From positions 22,678,062-22,742,061 of the forward strand of contig OU612074.1 in NCBI GenBank assembly GCA_914767715.1: 64,000 bases of DNA. The letters run 5' to 3'. A model generated the notes under the pieces. It saw only the letters and a list, made by a program, of their open reading frames with translations, had not been told where the DNA came from and searched no databases. Below, one piece after another: positions 1 through 11,800 of this stretch (position 1 is the first letter of the stretch; the number at the start of each line of letters is the position of its first letter). A program made the position numbers and the translations under genes. This DNA is from Membranipora membranacea. Taxonomy: Eukaryota > Bryozoa > Gymnolaemata > Cheilostomatida > Membraniporidae.

Positions 1-327
1 GTTTTGTTGTGCTTGTGACGTAAGACAGGAAGTTTATTTAGCGTTTTTAACCTGGCCATGTCCTGGCTAGATTAGCTAGTACTGGTAATTTAAGCGGGTG
101 TGCTTGGGATATACAACTTAAATCTAAATGTAACCGGTGTTGCATTTCAACATGGTCATAGTGACATTGGTATGTGCTGTTCAATTGGTATCATCTCTAT
201 TCTTCATTTAAATTTAAAAGGGTGACGATAATACCTTGTTTGTAAATAAAAGATAAAAAGATATCATCAATTAGAAAAAGAGTATTTTTACATCGGCTTA
301 TGTTTTCTCTATTTTGTAGACTATTCA
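1..327 (+). promoter_or_regulatory. Duplicated polycystin 5' flank
   Basis: This stretch aligns by eye with 8640-8812, the sequence just upstream of the polycystin gene's first exon; shared words include gtttatttagc, ctagattagc and the run before ATG. It also continues the homology seen at the far end of the window (63770-64000 matches 8430-8650). It is therefore a copy of the gene's 5' flank. I see no clear TATA box or other core promoter motif, so promoter activity is only inferred. Confidence 0.5.
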
Positions 328-501
328 ATGGATATGAAAAACCGGCGAGCGGGAATCGGTGTTCAGCACATTGTTTTAATAGCTGGCATCCTTCTGCACT
401 GCGTTTCATACCCAAGAATTGTTGGACAATTCTGTACAATTCTAGAATTGTTCGAAACTGACCCATATATCATTACCCAACCAGCAACCATCATTGCGTA
501 A
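328..501 (+). pseudogene. Orphan copy of polycystin exon 1
   Basis: The ORF begins MDMKNRR and then runs GVQHIVLIAGILL, nearly identical to the true first exon at 8813 (MDMRKQQ then the same hydrophobic core). In the true exon the core is followed by VFG and a gtaagt donor. Here the homology breaks after LL, no donor follows, and the frame runs on through unrelated codons to TAA at 499-501, 57 codons in all. No second exon follows before the inverted-orientation M13 exon at 991. It is a duplicated signal-peptide exon cut off from its gene. It could still be translated as a tiny secreted peptide, but nothing supports that. Confidence 0.6.
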
Positions 502-640
502 TTAACCCTGCCTGCTATATAATTACATTCATTATCGCTATTGTATAGTTATAGTATAGTTATGTTATGGTATGTGGGCTGAGGGAGGCAAAGGTAAATC
601 AACTATTGTAAGCCTGGTATTAATTCATTACCTGTCTACA

Positions 641-835
641 AAGGAGCTCTTGGTGTTATACTATATCATTTTCAGCCATCGCAGTTATATGGTGTACAGC
701 AAGCAATTTTGGCATTTTTCTCTCTCACTCTTGGATGGTTGTTCCCTAGTAGGTGTTGGCACTAATACATATCGTATTAAAATGTTAGACTAAGACTAGT
801 GGCAACACCATTTAAGGTAATAAACCTTTCAATCT
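641..835 (-). repeat. Dispersed repeat, inverted partner at 41632
   Basis: This about 195 bp stretch is the reverse complement of 41632-41835. Shared words include gtggcaacacc, actagtcttagtc and gttgttccctagtaggtgttgg. It abuts the left edge of duplication block A. No ORF or terminal repeat defines its family; it is probably a remnant of an interspersed element. Confidence 0.6.
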
Positions 836-990
836 AATAAGGATTCCTTTCTCAGCAGGAATCAGTGGTTTTGCGAAAATATTGAGAATCGTTGTCCTTT
901 ATTCAAGATGTAACCTGCCAGCCTGTTTCATTTACAATATTCAAGGTATTCCTAAATTTAGACAAAAAACTAGAATTTGTTTAGACTGAC

Positions 991-1168
991 CTGCCGTTTC
1001 TGCTCTTATGGCTTCTATGACTGATGTTTTGCCTGACCTCCCCCACAGAAGCGGCGGCCAATGCTATGATCATAGCTATAGTAATGATGAGAAACAAGAT
1101 GGCTGCTGCCAAAGCAGCGATGAAGTACTTAGTAAATATCTTCCCTTTCTTCTCTCCATAATCATTAT
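991..1168 (-). pseudogene. Orphan M13 membrane-anchor exon, long form
   Basis: Read on the minus strand, the exon gives DNDYGEKKGKIFTK followed by about 30 hydrophobic residues rich in Ala, Ile and Leu, then RQNISHRSHKSRNG and a gtcagt donor. This is the short cytoplasmic tail, signal anchor and juxtamembrane segment expected at the N-terminus of a type II M13 peptidase. It is nearly identical to 53882-54008 but keeps 51 bp (17 residues) in the membrane segment that the other copy lacks. No M13 exon 2 is visible between here and the left edge of the window; instead there is an unrelated repeat and an opposite-strand polycystin exon. It is therefore an orphan, unless its body lies further left. 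Confidence 0.6.
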
Positions 1169-2225
1169 CTAACCTTTAATATTAATAAGTACAAAAAACC
1201 GTAAGCTAAGTCGGCGATTGAAGAATGTAATGCGATACTTATAGGTGACACCAACTACCCCTAACGGATCAGTGATTGGTGATGAAGGCCAGCTATGGTC
1301 ACTTGGGGAAGCATCTAACTAACAAAGCCGGATGATGGTGGTGCTATGATTTTGATTTTGTAGCTTCAATTTTAAGATTGTGAACTGTTTGGTCATTTAT
1401 CACAATTAACTTGCTTTTTTTGTATTTATGTAGAGAAAAAATATTGTAGTTTGATTTGCGCATAATCTGCTGGAAAATTTATCACAAATGATATCTATTT
1501 AAATATGTATATCGAACTTTATTTTGGTCAATACTCATTCGTTGAGATTTACTTTTACAGAATAGGTCTACTCAAAAATTTAAGAAGAAAACACATCACA
1601 AAGATGTTAATGCACAGTTCATGATAGATATAATTTCGAAGATCTCTCATAATGTGAATTTGATTGAATTGATCGTTCCTGTCATAAAGGGTTATGAAGG
1701 GTTAATTTTGTTATTGGAAGTAGTATTTCTCACAGAACTGGAATTGTTACTGCTTTAGAAGGGTTTCTACCCCTAGATTTATGAATGTCATTGGTGTCAT
1801 TATGATTGATGATGATTATCATTAGGGTTTCAATGTCAGAATCAACATGGGTTCTCTAGTTCAGAACAGGTGTTCTGACTCTGATTGTGAGTGCAAAGGT
1901 TGGCCTCGCAATATAACTATGACGTGGTCTTTGCTTCAGATTCGCCATTGGGTGTACCTCAGGGTTCTATTTATTAACTTTCATAGCACCTTCTGTTGTA
2001 AATCAGGGATTTTTAGCTCATAAATTAATCATTTTGTCGTGAGAGAAAGTAGAGAACTAGCATATTACAAACTTTATCAAAAGCAAACCCTAAAACACAA
2101 TTTTAATTAGTCTGAATTACAATGCTTGTATAAAATAGCAGGATTAAATCTTTACAATTGGCAAGACAGGACTTCGGTTTTTTCACATCCGCTTGACGAA
2201 CATTTACATCTGAAATATCAACAGT

Positions 2226-2420
2226 AGGAGGTGGCTCAGTTGGTTAGAGCGCCGGACTTCAACACGCAAGTTTTGAAAGTTGACGGTTCAAATCCCACTG
2301 CAGTCCATCTTCTACTGGGGATTGGTTGGCCCCCAGGTGTGCTCCGACCTGCCTGAAACTGAAACTGCAAACTGAGAGCGAATAGGCACAGATATTGCGG
2401 CCTCGTAATTAAGGCATTAA
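2226..2420 (+). mobile_element. tRNA-derived SINE, family 1
   Basis: The head resembles a tRNA gene, with an A box (tggctcagttgg), the continuation ttagagcgcc, and a B box (ggttcaaatcc). A body follows with ccaggtgtgctcc and cctgcctgaaactg. Related copies lie at 57948, 20388(-), 25806(-), 44527(-) and 52690(-). That combination of pol III promoter head and shared non-tRNA body is what defines a SINE. This copy is longer than its block B counterpart, which has lost most of the body. Confidence 0.6.
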
Positions 2421-3483
2421 TATTTCACCGCCCATGCCTTGGGATTGGCGAATGATATGACATCCGATTTTCAATCAACAAAATTTATAATAAAAAAATT
2501 GAGACATCTGTAAAATGTACTCTAGTAGATCACCCACATTGCTCTGGAAGTTTTCATCCATTGCACACACCATTTTTTAAGGCTTTCCGATATACTTTCT
2601 TCTCCATCAAGCTGCGTTTACCATGCAAGGGTAAGCTGAAATGGATAAAGGTAAGATAAAGATAAATACATATCCTTTTTTCTCGTCTGGATAAATCAAA
2701 AGGCCGGTAATAACTCATTTTCATATTATATTGCGATGATATTGTATAGTTTCGAGCCTCAACCATTGCGCACATTACTTTTACACTCAAATACCAATTT
2801 GCACCTGTGACGGTGAAATTATCATGACGATTTTAGGAATGACTCTGCCTTATGGAGACACTTGGCTAAATGCCAAATAAATTCAATGTTTGTGAGAATT
2901 AACACAGGGAAGTGACAAGCAAAAACAGAATTGCTGGCGCAGGTGCAACAAAGCAAGTTGTGAATGCAATCTTTTATGAATCCCGCACACAAACTAGGAA
3001 AGAATAAATGCAACCGAATTGGCTCTAAACTAGTGAGAAAACGGATGTGTGTGTCATTTATTTTTTTCCGTTAACAGTCTGATGTTATTTATAGTCAGAA
3101 CGCACCTTTACTCTAGTTATCTGAGAAAATTAGAGGAACTCAATGTGTATCTAGATATAGCATGCCTCCGGTATGCCAATAAGATCTTAGCTGATGACCA
3201 TCATATTCTTCACTGTTACATACCCGGTCGGCCTAGCACTCACAGTCGCAGAACTATTCCACCAAAAAGTAGAACTGCACACTTGGGGAAGAATCTGTTC
3301 TTTAGATATTTTTGAATTATTTTCCGTGCAATTTCCTGACCGGAGAGCAATTATTTAGATTATTTTATAGATTCATTCTTCTTAGTAATTAACTTCATCT
3401 TGATGTCTACACATGATCTCATTTGTTTTGACAGAACATTGATCAGTGAAATAAAGTGCATATATAATATAATATAATAAAAG

Positions 3484-3560
3484 TTAATACACCATACCAT
3501 AAGTAAGTACCATACCATAAGAAAGTACCATACCATACGTAAGTACCATACGATAGGGTG
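3484..3560. repeat. Short tandem repeat, accatac(c)ataagt
   Basis: This is a tandem array of about 13-17 bp units built on taccataccataagtaag. The block B copy at about 59118-59370 has expanded to more than 15 units of the variant aagtaccatatgt. Confidence 0.7.
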
Positions 3561-4018
3561 GCAGCAGTGGAGCTAAATGAGCTTGTGAGATTCAAGTGCA
3601 CAGTTCTGAGATAAGGAGAACGTGGTTAGTTTTTGAAACCCGTTTTGTGATGGATGGCAGGATGGCATAAAGAGTCATCTGTTATTTACTGCGAGGTCTG
3701 TTATTTAATTTGTTTAAAATGATATCATAATACATAAAACAGGATCTCGGAAATGTATAACTGTGCCTGGAGCCTACAAAATGTCACATGCCTCTCACAA
3801 TTTTGATTTATATCCACACTAACATATACCACAGAGTTTACCCATCAGGAATTGTCAGATATATTTATCTATGTTTGTAATTACAATACAATACAGGATG
3901 CAATTATAATCTGGACTGTGGTAAAACTATGACTAATGACCAAATAAGTGCTATTGATATAAGCTACCTCTGTCCAATCCTCATTTTTGCATAGCAGGTA
4001 TTTTTAAATGGATAGACT

Positions 4019-4094
4019 GCCCAGGGTAGATCAGTAGGTAGAGCATCAGACTCTTAAATCTGAGGTGCAAGGGTTGAAGTCTCTGTTTGGGTGG
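4019..4094 (+). pseudogene. tRNA-Lys-like relic
   Basis: The segment has a recognisable tRNA layout: gcccagg at the 5' end, tagatcagtaggtagagc (A box and D arm), an anticodon stem caga/tctg around ctcttaaa, a B box (gggttgaagtc), and a 3' end gtttgggtgg that can partly pair with the 5' end. The anticodon region resembles tRNA-Lys(CTT) but has one extra A in the loop, and the B box departs from ggttcaaatcc. It is more likely a decayed tRNA gene or SINE head than a working tRNA. Confidence 0.45.
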
Positions 4095-4339
4095 AAGTTT
4101 AGTTTTGATAAATGAGTATGTCTCGCCTAATGTCTCGCCTGATGATTCATAGCTCCTAGCGCCGACTTCAGCGTCGTGACTTCAGGAACGTTAAAAACTC
4201 ATGAATCGTTTTACGTTTCCCCCGGGTCATTTACCGGTAATCCATTAAGGAACAGCTTTAAATCTAACCGGGTTTGGGACAGGAGCTGTCAAAAGTTGCT
4301 TGTGGACGCCATTAGTAGATACGGAGATGTTGGGCATGA

Positions 4340-5160
4340 CTGATTTAAGGGTCAATGTCAGGTAGTCTATTCTTGGCCTTGTCTTGGAGAAGACCGACAT
4401 GAATTGTTGATTCAGCTGGTTGGCCTTTTTCCTTAGCAGTGATAGTCAGAGCACTTCCTTTCTTCTGAGGGCCTATATTAGAGACTGCAGATGAGCGTCT
4501 GTGATTGATATAGGTCCAGAAGCGTTTTGAGATGTTTTGTTGGGATTTATCTTCTTCGGTAAACAATCGGTGCACATAGTCGGCATGTTCTGTCTTCAGT
4601 TGTTTCTTTACTAAGGCACGATATAAAAGATACCTTGCCTCTAGACGAGGGCAACCTCTTTTCTTGACATGCTTGTAGAGTCTATTCCCGATCTTTATCA
4701 GCTTATGGAGGTCTTTTGTTATCCAGGGACAGGAATCCTTGCGCTTGGGTTTTCACCGAGGGATATAGATCTCCATAGCCTCCAAGATTAGTGATTTGAT
4801 ATCTGTCCATAGTTCATCAGGACTTGTGTGATATTGCTGATCTATGCTGGTGAGGCGGGGTGGGAGGTATTGTGTCATACCCTGCCAGTCGGCGTGTCTG
4901 TACAACCATATTTTTCTGGGTTTTTGTGTTCTGTTAGTAGCGGCGACATTAATCTCAAAGAACACAGCTGCATGGTCACTAATCTCAAGGATGACTTTGA
5001 CTCTGTTTATTTGATCTGGAATGTTTATGCAGACGAGGTCTAGAGTGTTATGGAGACGGTTCGGCTCAATGACAGTCTGGGCGAGCCCCAAATCATCCAA
5101 TATGTTAGCAAACTCATAGTGTAGTGCTCTATGTTGGGCTCCTGTTTTAAGTCTGTATGA
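4340..5160 (-). mobile_element. Non-LTR retrotransposon fragment
   Basis: Two minus-strand reading frames resemble the junction between the endonuclease and reverse transcriptase parts of a LINE polyprotein. The right one (4753-5100) carries NTLDLVCINIPDQI and an EISDHAAVFFEI segment, like the end of an APE-type endonuclease. The left one (4345-4575) contains SKRFWTYINHRR, the usual linker before the reverse transcriptase. Frameshifts separate them and no reverse transcriptase core follows to the left. It is a dead, truncated copy; its clade cannot be fixed from this part. Confidence 0.65.
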
Positions 5161-5639
5161 CTACTGCAGCCTTAAATCCTTCCCAGCATTCCCAGCACAA
5201 CTTTATCAAAGTATCTTGAGGTATGGATAACTATATGGCTACCCTTCCAAACCAAAATATGTATCGATGTTAATCCTTTTACTGCAATAGTTCGTACACA
5301 ATATCATACATACACAATTGTGCAAAACTCATTGTCGAACAAAAGGGATGTTTATGCACTTGACTTTTTAACAAAGGTAAGTGCTCCATTTTTGCAGGAG
5401 ATACCAAACGGCCAATTATTAAAATCCGACAACGTGTTACTATTGCATAACGGTGACCTCAGTTTATAACCCGCAGATGTATGTACATGACACAAAAGAG
5501 CAGATCAAAACACGGGCCAAACACTGAGGAGGTGGTGATTGGTAATCATCCTAAGTAAGTGAGTAAAGATTGCGATTAAATATCAGGCAGACTTAATGTA
5601 AGCTAGCAGAAACCTTTAGAAAATTTTCTGTGCCTAACT

Positions 5640-6790
5640 CTGAAACCAGTACAGTATACTCAAAACTACATGTAAAAGTTTCGAGTTATTCCCACATGCA
5701 GAGAGAGGAGACAACCCCTGTAGAATCTTCAAACAATAATATTTTGATAGCAATGTTATGTGCACTAATCAGCATAAACAAATGAAACAAATACTCTATA
5801 TATAGAAGTCTTCACACCAACTACTGATTATTTGGATGTATATATTGGCAGGGTGTCCGATTCAAAATGCTCTGTACGCTATAGTTAAATGCAAAGCTGA
5901 TAACAATATTCAGTATTGCTGTCTCGGCCGTTAGAATGCAGCATCGATCTAGCCCCATATATGAATAGGATTTAGTCCATAGAGATGGAGAGAAAACCCT
6001 ACACTTTGACTTTTAGCCTTCAGCAAAGTTAGAATTGTCCTTCTACAAATAATCAATTGACAATTATTACATCTTTTCAACGCACTATTGATTTTATAAC
6101 CCAAAAACATTACATAGAAATTGCTTCTGTTTTCCCACCGATCCGAATTTTTGTTGTTTTTAAGCAATCTTACTCTTTACAGCAAATATTATAAATACTA
6201 CAGTGTTTATATTGCTACAGTCATTGCCTGCAGTGTTTACATAACAATGGTGAATAAACGAGGAAATCTTTACTATAAAGCCTCTGGCCATATTGTGTAG
6301 TTTGTAATATAGTATTTTATGTGAGAGAATCTGCACATGAGTACCTACATGTAAAGTATCAAAACACAGAGTCCACTAACTGTATTCTAGAACTTTATTG
6401 ATGTGTATACAGGCAGGCATCATTCTTCAAACCTTCTGAGAAACATAATAATAGCTAGCAGCGGAAAAGTATTGTACTTTTATTGTAAAACTCTTTTTAA
6501 TCTCACACTTACTAGAGATCTGTTTTGTGAGGATTATAATTCCGATTGGTAACTAAAAATTAATGCGTCGAAGGTGGTAGATCGTTAAAGCTTTGATTGT
6601 TTGGCGTTGTTATAATCCTGTTTTACTTTTCTTGGACAGCATGTCCTGTAATTGTAAGCTGCCGTTTTCATTGTTCAGGAAATATTCTCATGCGTTAAAC
6701 TCTTTATTGATTCAAATACTTTTGTAAATAAACTTCATGCTCAATAAAAAGAGAAAAGATTTGTCTCTGAAATCTATTATTTAATAAATG
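5640..6790. repeat. Segmental duplication block A, distal part
   Basis: This stretch aligns with 39655-40690 (block C) and 61795-62920 (block B). Shared landmarks are ctacatg(g/t)aaaag, cacatgcaaagagagaggagac, gttagaaagcagcatcg and gcagctgaaaagtatt. It is clearly more diverged from B and C than they are from each other. No gene is seen in it. Confidence 0.65.
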
Positions 6791-8812
6791 ATATTTTCTT
6801 TTATACCCTACACACTTTTGTTTTGTTATGTTTGCTAAGAAAACAAATTACATAATACCTATCGTCCTGGTCTTGTTCTGATCTTCAGCTGATGCTCTTA
6901 ATTACAAATAATTATATTTAATGTTTTCTGATCGAATCAATAGCAATGCTGAGTTCGTGACAAGACCAAAGGATAATAAGTGTCTATATTCTTCCTCAGC
7001 AACGATTCACATCAATTTGAAAATCTGCAAAAAATCTGTTTCAAATGTGAAATGATTGAGATTCTTACATGCTGGTCACAGAAGAAACAGAACTCACAAC
7101 AAACTGCCCTCGGGTGATACTGGAGTTTACAGAAGTAATAATTGTAAATATATGTGAACCCTGAAGGTAAGTTATATTCTGATGGATCTCAATTGTTAAA
7201 TCTTGGAGATGGGAAAGCAGCCAAATAAGCTCACTAGGTAAATGTTCGCTACAGCTTAATTTAACAAGTTAAGGGTGACTAAATATCAGCTAGCACTAAA
7301 TGTTGGTTAACTGAAGTGAGAGTATAAATAAGATAAAATATGAGAGTTTAAATTTAGCTATTATAAGCATGTACAAAATGACGAATTTTGTTTTACAATG
7401 TTTCCATGTGAAATTCGAGGACGGCCTAGATCGAGCTGAGTTGTCACCTCTTGGCTCGGCCTTGAAATATGCATCCATTCTCATGGATAGAGCTGAGAAA
7501 TAACATCAAACAAATCTGCCGCCGATAGGATTTAAAGTCGGGCCTCCCGCGCTGGGATCAAAGATACATCACGCACAGCTCAGTGAGAACTGATCCTTCG
7601 AGCTCAGTGCGGCCCGGTAGTCATATCCAAGGCTCGAATTTCACACGGAAAGGTAGTGTTTGTGCTCACTTGTCAGTCAGTCAAGATACATTTTAAATGT
7701 ATAAATTAGATCCGACGGTACAACGAATCTGTTTCAACACAACATATTATGTAGCGTCATCATCATCGTCATCATTGTAAATCGAAAAATCACAGTAAAT
7801 GAAAAAAAAGAGACTTAATATGCATTATCATTATTATAAAAGAAACATGTCTGCTAACATCAGTTTACACACAATGGCAATATTTGATGAAGAGGCTGTT
7901 CCCAGCCTTCGCAGTTCGGTACCTCATTATTTTGACATTGCTACAGTTCTTTCTGGGCTTGTATTATTTTTTATAGAGAGGTTTCTTTCTTGGGTAACAG
8001 ACTGCAAGTCAAGAAATGAAGGTATGAGCACTGATCACACCTTCATCCCTAGACTAGGGCGAAATGTCATGAGCTTTTTACTGTGGTACATTTGGTTGCC
8101 TTTCATTATGTTAGGCAATTTAGGTAAACAAGGCATCTAATTGTATTTTCTGTGTTGAAATGTGATATGGTATCATCTGTTGTTCATTATATTAAAAGGC
8201 CTGATAGGGAAACATGGGAATTGTTCATATCCCGTTTTGTGGTCCGGGTAAGCTCAAATGTCATCCTTTCTCTGCGCAGCCGTCGCAAACCTGAAACTAT
8301 CGTAGTAAAAGTAAAACTATTTTAGCCCGCAGTAAAGTCTTTGCTATAAAGCTATCTCGAATCATGTATTGGTTGTTAATTTTCTCCAAAATCTGGCAAA
8401 GACAACCCCATTAGATGATATTGTCGAGATTATGTAATGCGAGGGGGCAACGCACTCTCTCAAGTCAAAAACATAACAAAGAACATCTCCTACATCAAAG
8501 AGATGAACCTGCCGCTTTCGAACCATTCATCAAGGTCTTTTGGTTGATTGATTTTTATATGATAATACCTTTCCTCATTGAATGAATATTGCTATTTGTT
8601 GCCATAAAAACACTTAGGCATTGTAATTTTGTTATTGAGAAGTTACACCGTAAGTTTATTTAGCACTGTAAGGTTCTTGTTCAAGCCTGACCGTGTTCCT
8701 GCTAGATTAGCACTGTCATCGGAAACTTTTCCTTGTGCATGTGATACTGAGAAAGTGAGGTAGAAAAGAGGCATTAATTTATCCTCTATGTCTCTATCTT
8801 GTAGAGTTTTCA
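6791..8812. other. Spacer upstream of the polycystin gene
   Basis: No supported gene lies here. The stretch holds a partial copy of SINE-like family 2 near 7200-7330, a short cat/cgt trinucleotide run near 7756, and at 8430-8812 a segment homologous to 63770-64000 joined to 1-327. The last is the conserved 5' flank of the polycystin gene and the most likely place for its promoter, though no core element is evident. Confidence 0.4.
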
Positions 8813-8888
8813 ATGGATATGAGAAAGCAGCAAGTTGGAATCGGTGTTCAGCACATTGTTTTAATAGCTGGCATCCTTCTGGTATTTG
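8813..8888 (+). CDS. Polycystin exon 1: signal peptide
   Basis: The exon begins MDMRKQQ and continues with the hydrophobic run VGIGVQHIVLIAGILLVF, a good signal peptide for an extracellular N-terminus. ATG at 8813 is chosen because it opens the hydrophobic exon, is followed by a gtaagt donor in phase 1, and is conserved in the orphan copy at 328. Met3 is an alternative start. The next exon begins with two bases that complete the split codon. Confidence 0.75.
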
Positions 8889-11800
8889 GTAAGTATAGTA
8901 TATAACCAGATAGTGTTATGATATCACACAATAATCAGTCAGCATGTGATCTTTACCTGTGTCATAGTGAAGTTCACTAACTGTTAGTCTCCAGGGTCAC
9001 ATTTTAGTTAAATAAAAGTAACAAAGGATTTCCTATTAAATTAACTGGTGATCAATTCAAACCAATTGATGAATTGAAGCAGATACAATTTCTTTTTTTT
9101 CAAATTGTGACATGAATGATACTCTCATCCAGAAAATTTGCGGTTATAGCATTTTTCCCATGCAAAGAATTGAGGATTTTTTGAAGTTTGTAAAATCAAT
9201 AATATCTTACCAAATATTCGTTGAAAGATAGAGTGTTATTTGCATCCCATGTGTAAGCATGGGTTACTCAGGTTTTAAGATTAGATGACTATTAGAAGTT
9301 GATTACTGAAGTGTTCTAGCCTGAGGTGGTCTACTGGCTACAAACTCAATTTAGTTCACAGGCTACAAAAAAGTCAGATTGCGTGAAATCTGTATCTACT
9401 TGTGTGGCCGAGTATGGGGAATGCGTCAATCTGTGTTTGTCCTTAGTAGGGTAGTTAAAACTAGGGTTTGGTTTGGCATATTTTAGACTGACTTAATGTT
9501 AGCTAACACTGACTTTCTGCTAACTGAGAAGGAGCTTATATAAACTAACTAACTAATAATTAACTAAATTACTAAGAGGTAACTAAGGAGCTCCGTTATA
9601 ATAATTGTCCGAAATAACTTTTTTACTTATGAGTCACACACTCAGCGGGTTTATTTTATCTGTTCAGTACCAACTACTGATGATGATTAATTACATTACA
9701 TGGTGTATCGTGCGAGAAGCCCATAGAAAGGCAATGGGAGGTACAAAATTTTGATGCTCCTTGCCTCATTTGAAGTCACAGTTTACATAATTGTCTGATT
9801 CAGAGTAATATATTCCGATATTAATAGTTTATGGAGTGTATGATTTAAAGTTATGGTTTGATATTTCAAAGTTTTCTTGCTGCAAATCAGCGCTAAATTC
9901 ACTGTGAGTCGAAAGTGATATTGCTTTAGTTAGCCCTTTATTGCTCATTAGACCACCTTCTGTCTGCCTGCCTTTTATTCAAAGGGTGATGGAAATGCTA
10001 ACAATTGAACACACGTCCCTCAAAAGAATATTCAAAACATGTGTCACCGCAATGAATCTATCCACCGGTCTCCTTTTCTGAAGTTTTTAGACCAAAATTC
10101 TTTTATTTTAAACAGGCTTCCTCAATGTATTACCAAATACCAAAAGTACTTGTAAAAGCAAATTTCAAGCTCAATGGTTTTACCTTAAGAAAAAAAGTGT
10201 CCTTCACTTTCACCCTTTTCCTTCTTCATGAATCTAATAACTTACATTTCCATAGAGTCATTCTGAATTCCAATAAAAAAATAATGTATCAGCTCCCGTT
10301 TCTGCAAAATAAGTCGCCAACCTGAAGTCCTGCCTGATTTGTCTATACCTTTCTAGCACATTCTACAAAACTACAGTCTTTTCTGATATAATTGCAGATT
10401 TCCGTTTGTGTTAAATATGCCTTTTGTAATGACTAAGTTATATTTTAAAATAAGGCAAGGTTTTCTTGAACAACTGTGCATCGGTTTTTTTGGTGTTGTC
10501 GACAAAATATCGCCTGCAGCGCAAAGCCATAAATGGTAAGGGGTGAACAAACTTTTATGAATCAGCACCGCCACCAGATTAATAGTTGATAGTCAATCAC
10601 CACAACTGTCACGTATCAATGTCATGTATCATGTATCAGCACGATACCTATTCCTTTATGGTGACTGTCCTACAAAACATACAAGCAGCAAGACATCAGC
10701 AATGGATGTTTTCTAAATGTTTTAGTAACCATCTCAGTTTGCCACAAAAACCAGAGAGTTTTCAAATGATCATTGTCAACAGAAGCATCACTGCAGACAA
10801 ATGCTTCAATTATCATCCATGTAATTTTTAGCAACAGAATCAGCATCAACGTCGTCAACAACAACCACTGGGACAACAACAACCACCAGGATAACAACAA
10901 CCACTGGGGCAACTACAACCACTGGGGCAACAACAACCACTTGGACAACACATCAGCCCAGCACAACACAAAGTAAGAATACCAAATATATTCGTTGGTG
11001 GATTCAAAGAGCTCTGAGCTCCTCCATGAGCCTTCTTAGCAGGGAGGACAGCTGGCAACTCAAGCAATCTTGGTTGCTCAGATGTCTGACTATTTGGTCA
11101 GAATATTCTTATATTTATGATACCGTTGAAAGCAAAAACAATCCCGCATTGTGTGGCAATGTCATAAAGCAGTCAAATTTATTGCTAGTAGAAGTGCAGC
11201 TTAAAGCTATATAGCCCTGAAAAGTGGTGGACCAAAGGTAATGGAGCATGGAGATTCCAAATTTTGTATCCATTCATTGTCTATTAATCTTTTATATAGA
11301 CACGGACACATAGGCAAACACTAGTTGGGCTAACTACTGTTGAGGATGATGAACCGCTGTGATACTATAGAGAAAATTATCAACTCTTTGGCTACTGTAG
11401 AAATATTCCTTTCCCTTCGATGATTTAATGTATCTGTAGGGCTCCTGTGCATAAAATATGTATATACATTTGACAAAACTGTTGCCCTTTTAATACCAAG
11501 GATCAAGAAACTAAATATAGTTTCGAAATGTGAGGCTCTGTTGCTTGTAAGGATATATGCATTACGTTGTCTCTTCAGGCTATGCATCATGTAACGATGG
11601 AGAGTTTTCTGGGTATAATGGAACGCTGCCATCACATAACTACCCTACCAACTATCTCTACGTAATTAATTGTGAATACTACATAACTGTACCATCCAAC
11701 ATGCATGCAGTGCTTCATTTTACATCACTCAGTACGCGGATCTATTGGGACGTAAGTAATTAAGGAAGTATTTGATGAGCCAAAATGCATTAATCTATAC

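Larger units (their letters stand above)
836..3806. repeat. Segmental duplication block A, proximal part
   Basis: Block A proximal matches block B: 836-1412 pairs with 53727-54245, 1413-3560 with about 57126-59160, and 3553-3806 with 60369-60624. By eye the copies differ by only a few bases per hundred. Relative to A, block B has about 2.9 kb extra at 54246-57125 and about 1.1 kb extra near 59160-60368, and lacks about 90 bp near 2310-2400. The block covers the M13 anchor exon and its upstream spacer. Short ORFs seen in both copies differ mostly at amino-acid-changing sites and look like chance ORFs. Confidence 0.85.

Noticed and set aside
3049-3315. 88-codon ORF also present at 58682-58948, and the 63-codon ORF at 2822 also at 58455
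   Set aside because: Shared only because of recent duplication; differences between copies mostly change amino acids, so no sign of selection.
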